From Parachlorella kessleri (Eukaryota; Chlorophyta; Trebouxiophyceae; Chlorellales; Chlorellaceae): 46,041 nt of DNA. Positions 45,101 to 46,041 of the stretch are shown piece by piece. Both the position numbers and the translations under genes were made by a program. The notes below the pieces were generated by a model. It was not told where the DNA came from. It worked only from the letters and a program-made list of their open reading frames with translations, and made no database searches. Every line of letters starts with the position of its first letter. The stretch's first letter is position 1. Location: the NCBI GenBank assembly GCA_001598975.1, contig BBXU01001623.1:1-46041 (forward strand), given 5' to 3'.

Positions 45101-45808
45101 AGGCAGGGCGGCTGGACGGTTTGGCGGGGAGCCTGGGTTACAACCCGCTCAGCATTACCTTGTGCCCTAACCGACAATACTATCAGTTCACCCTGCAAGC
45201 TCCTCTCAGTGCTCACTACCCCAAAGGCGTCACTCAATATCAGGATAAGGAGATTGTATAGGACCTCGTTTCGCCCTTTCTAACCCCCGCCCCAGCCCCC
45301 GCCTCTCCCACCCTACGCCTACCTTACACACACCGCCTGCGCCACACACAGATACACACGCTAAACTCACCTGTACACCACCCCATAGGTGCCTTCATTT
45401 ATTCGGTTAAGCTTCTCATACCGGTCCACGCTGCGGCACTCGTCCAGCATGCTGACCTCACGCTTCGCACGCTTTGTGGCCTCCTCCTCCGCCTCAGCGG
45501 CCTCAGCAACGGCCTGCCCCTCCGGGCCTGCACAGCACAGCAGGCAAAGCAGCAACAAATGACATAACCCTGGGAGTACTACCCATGCACTGCCCGCTTG
45601 GTGGCTGCCTCAACTCCCGGTCGGTGGTGCAGCTATCGCTGCCGCATGCACCGCCACTCCAGCCAGCACTCTGGAATCATGTGTCGGCTTCTGCGTGGAG
45701 CTTCTCGAGGGAACACTCCCAACAGCTGCAGCGCCCACCCCTTCCCCATTTTTCGTCCCCGGGTCCCAAACTGACTGCACCTGTACTTCTACGCCCGCTT
45801 TTTAACAT
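42166..45808 (-). CDS. cyclin-dependent kinase, CDKG / CDK11 (PITSLRE-like) type
   Basis: Ser/Thr kinase of the plant CDKG group, linked to cell cycle and pre-mRNA splicing. Seven well-supported exons: 45527-45371, 45075-44931, 44567-44457, 44089-43873, 43225-43067, 42679-42519 and 42324-42166. A candidate first exon, 45808-45781 (ATG, donor GTGCAG), supplies the needed phase, for 378 residues in all. It is weak, and a start further upstream or at an internal ATG is possible. Kinase features (numbered from 45808) are [10 protein letters not shown] (52-61), Lys75 in ALKK, PLTSVRE as the cyclin-binding helix, HRDLKTSN (169-176) and DFG (189-191). The T-loop is [12 protein letters not shown]. 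The usual APE motif reads AIE (214-216). The C-terminal [14 protein letters not shown] matches plant CDKG. Partial exon duplicates lie in two introns. Confidence 0.88.
43740..43800 (-). pseudogene. degenerate duplicate of a kinase exon end and donor
   Basis: On the minus strand it repeats the end of the exon finishing at 43873 (source region 43863-43915): GTAGTCACG..., CCGCGCAACTGAGCTTCTGC, TGG and a GTGAGTC donor. A one-base length difference breaks the frame relative to the true exon. It lies about 120 bases downstream in the next intron. Confidence 0.7.
44568..44660 (-). pseudogene. in-frame duplicate segment next to a kinase exon
   Basis: On the minus strand, the segment after a good TTGCAG acceptor reads [18 protein letters not shown]. 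It nearly repeats [18 protein letters not shown] of the exon beginning at 44567. The two lie side by side, and the 93 bases from 44660 to 44568 are open, so use of the upstream acceptor adds exactly 31 residues in frame. It may be a real alternative exon extension or a recent duplicate under no selection. Confidence 0.65.
44733..44746. repeat. run of 14 G
   Basis: Mononucleotide run in the kinase intron upstream of the duplicated exon segment. Confidence 0.85.
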
Positions 45809-45958
45809 GCTGCCACCTCATCCTTGTCCCCTCACACGGGGGCACTAACTAGCGACCCCTAACGACCCACCAGGCACCTCCCCTCATCCCACCCTGTGAC
45901 AGGCCAGCTTCCAGGTTGTTGCATAGCGACATCTCTATCACCCCCCCCCACCACCACA

Positions 45959-46041
<83 letters not shown>
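45809..46041. other. 5' flank of the kinase gene
   Basis: Upstream of the candidate kinase start. The inner 150 bases hold no resolved exon. The outer end is a CA microsatellite. More 5' exons beyond the window cannot be excluded. Confidence 0.4.
45960..46041. repeat. (AC)n microsatellite, at least 41 units
   Basis: Uninterrupted AC dinucleotides run to the edge of the window. Cys/Val open frames on the minus strand come only from this repeat. The true length is unknown because the window ends inside it. Confidence 0.95.

Noticed and set aside
45849..46041. Cys-Val repeat proteins on the minus strand
   Set aside because: Pure translation of the AC microsatellite.
1..46041. CRISPR array, tRNA, rRNA or bacterial operon
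   Set aside because: No regularly spaced identical repeats, no cloverleaf or conserved rRNA segment was seen, and the intron structure is eukaryotic.

Overview
This looks like nuclear DNA of a green alga, most likely a core chlorophyte (Chlorophyceae or a relative). The genes are broken into many short exons by introns that nearly all read GTGAGT/GTAAGT...GCAG. I could chain about 76 introns across 13 genes with matching reading phases. The gene set is plant-like: a plastid maltose exporter, a nuclear ClpP5, a one-helix LHC-like protein, a plant 60S-L18a-like membrane protein, a CDKG-type kinase and plant agmatine deiminase. There is no bacterial operon, CRISPR array, rRNA or tRNA that I can see. 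The exact genus cannot be read from the sequence.

Layout. 1-1128: repeat-bearing spacer. 1129-1706 (+): 3' end of an unrecognised hydrophobic protein. 2607-3740 (-): 60S ribosomal protein L18a-like membrane protein. 4005-5384 (+): small helical-repeat protein, possibly mTERF-like, with a plastid-type N terminus. 6721-11008 (-): agmatine deiminase, 11 exons. 11873-17292 (+): AAAP-family amino-acid permease, 15 exons. 18301-21147 (+): MEX1-type maltose exporter. 21952-23375 (-): 153-residue coiled-coil protein. 23896-27184 (+): plastid ClpP5 protease subunit. 27751-28735 (-): one-helix (OHP/HLIP) protein. 29093-35320 (+): enhancer-of-polycomb-like chromatin protein. 35898-38107 (+): soluble family I inorganic pyrophosphatase. 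39679-41324 (+): unrecognised 276-residue protein. 42166-45808 (-): CDKG/CDK11-type kinase, whose 5' end is uncertain and lies close to a long CA microsatellite at the window edge.

The genes do not form one pathway. Several serve the plastid: starch-derived maltose export, Clp proteolysis, photosystem assembly/photoprotection, and probably polyamine synthesis from agmatine. Others are housekeeping (pyrophosphate removal, amino-acid uptake, chromatin acetylation, cell-cycle or splicing-linked kinase). Four of the gene junctions are head-to-head with short spacers (about 260-860 bp), so shared bidirectional promoters are likely.

I found no clear new biological system. The most notable pattern is that five places carry a partial duplicate of an exon (often its splice-site end) in the neighbouring intron. 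In the kinase gene one of these duplicates can be spliced in frame. Other points are a kinase whose APE motif reads AIE, one well-supported and one possible GC-AG intron, and a dispersed repeat family present in both orientations in the spacers and in some introns.
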